Below are positions 63,700 through 64,000 of a stretch of 64,000 nucleotides of DNA, piece after piece. Each line of letters begins with the position of its first letter. Within the stretch, counting starts at the first letter, position 1. The notes beneath the pieces are model-generated. The model was not told the DNA's origin, searched no databases, and saw nothing but the letters and a program-made list of their open reading frames with translations. The stretch is from Chitinophagaceae bacterium (lineage in GTDB: Bacteria > Bacteroidota > Bacteroidia > Chitinophagales > Chitinophagaceae). Made by a program: the position numbers and the translations under genes. The stretch covers positions 1 to 64,000 of the forward strand of contig SAIW01000009.1 of the NCBI GenBank assembly GCA_004028795.1, read 5' to 3'.

Positions 63700-64000
63700 G
63701 AACTATTAAAAACATACTAACTATTATTCTTATTCTTTGTTGTTGTGTTTGTAAAGCTACAGCAAGAAAATATCCTTTTAAGAAAACTGATAAAGGGCCT
63801 TTTGGTACTTATGTTTTGTACGATCAGTTGCCTGTTCTATTTCCTGATGCAACTGTAAAAACAAATTATTCAAGCCCTCAGAGTTTTATGAGTAAAACAA
63901 TATACGGTACCAATGCCTATTTTGTAGTAGCTCTGTATGCAGGCTTTCCTGATAAAAGTTTAGATGCTTTAAAAGACTTTGTTGATAAAGGAAATGTACT
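63696..64000 (+). CDS. DUF4350-like protein, truncated by the window end
   Basis: TTG start at 63696 overlaps the previous TGA by four bases. The 101 residues seen have a signal peptide-like start (ILTIILILCCCVCKATA) and a mature part with GTYVLYDQLPVLFPDATV and TNAYFVVALYAGFPD, close to the beginning of DUF4350 proteins, whose genes usually follow DUF4129. The remainder lies outside. Confidence 0.72.
   Translation, partial: MRTIKNILTIILILCCCVCKATARKYPFKKTDKGPFGTYVLYDQLPVLFPDATVKTNYSSPQSFMSKTIYGTNAYFVVALYAGFPDKSLDALKDFVDKGNV

Overview
The window reads as a low-GC chromosome segment from a Bacteroidota bacterium, most likely family Chitinophagaceae. Support comes from the efp-accB-accC block, a type IX secretion (T9SS) C-terminal sorting domain on the PKD-repeat protein, type III and eukaryote-like type II glutamine synthetases side by side, DUF4407, DUF5362, YHYH and SpoIIM-DUF4129-DUF4350 families, near absence of Shine-Dalgarno sequences, and several promoters with the Bacteroidota -7 element TAnnTTTG. 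No rRNA, phage, insertion sequence or CRISPR array is visible. One tRNA gene (Glu, TTC) is present.

Layout. 1-5.6 kb: a truncated phosphoesterase, a secreted alpha/beta hydrolase, small membrane ORFs (one probably frameshifted), tRNA-Glu and a T9SS-type PKD protein. 5.7-12.4 kb: EF-P, biotin carboxyl carrier and biotin carboxylase, a small periplasmic protein, then GSIII and GSII on the minus strand. 13-18.9 kb is the most accessory part: a DNase II homologue with a histone-H1-like tail, a DUF2278 protein and a monohaem lipoprotein; two of the three carry an almost identical structured leader just before the start codon. A fused DNA methyltransferase/PD-(D/E)xK protein and a SnoaL-like protein follow. 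19-28 kb: GroES-like protein, purL, rfaD, proC, CAP protein, DUF4198, dienelactone hydrolase, pyrG. 28-34 kb: YHYH lipoprotein, MORN/YwqK protein, SCO, GMC oxidoreductase and dipeptidyl peptidase IV. 34-47.7 kb: DUF4407, yidC, TPR protein, phosphosulfolactate synthase, aroE, an acyl-CoA carboxylase beta subunit, thioesterase, TsaC and a heptosyltransferase-like GT9. 47.8-64 kb: orphan ParA, aldo/keto reductase, cca, miaA, an M16 peptidase pair, a FadL-like porin, proS, RDD, and the start of a SpoIIM-DUF4129-DUF4350 operon cut by the window end.

Most genes are housekeeping. The unusual content is (i) the DNase II/DUF2278/haem lipoprotein group and its shared leader, (ii) an EF-P whose loop tip carries Arg32 instead of Lys, resembling the EarP-rhamnosylated type, (iii) several families of short dispersed repeats: a GTACAAGAGTGCGACGCAAC family lying upstream of pyrG, yidC, comA, proS and one more gene, a GC-rich palindromic family inserted in frame into rfaD and cca, and AT-rich word-like repeats just before several start codons, one of which appears to have erased the miaA start codon, and (iv) a single-protein methylase-nuclease flanked by short direct repeats. 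All function calls come from reading translated sequence and motif memory; no database search was run.
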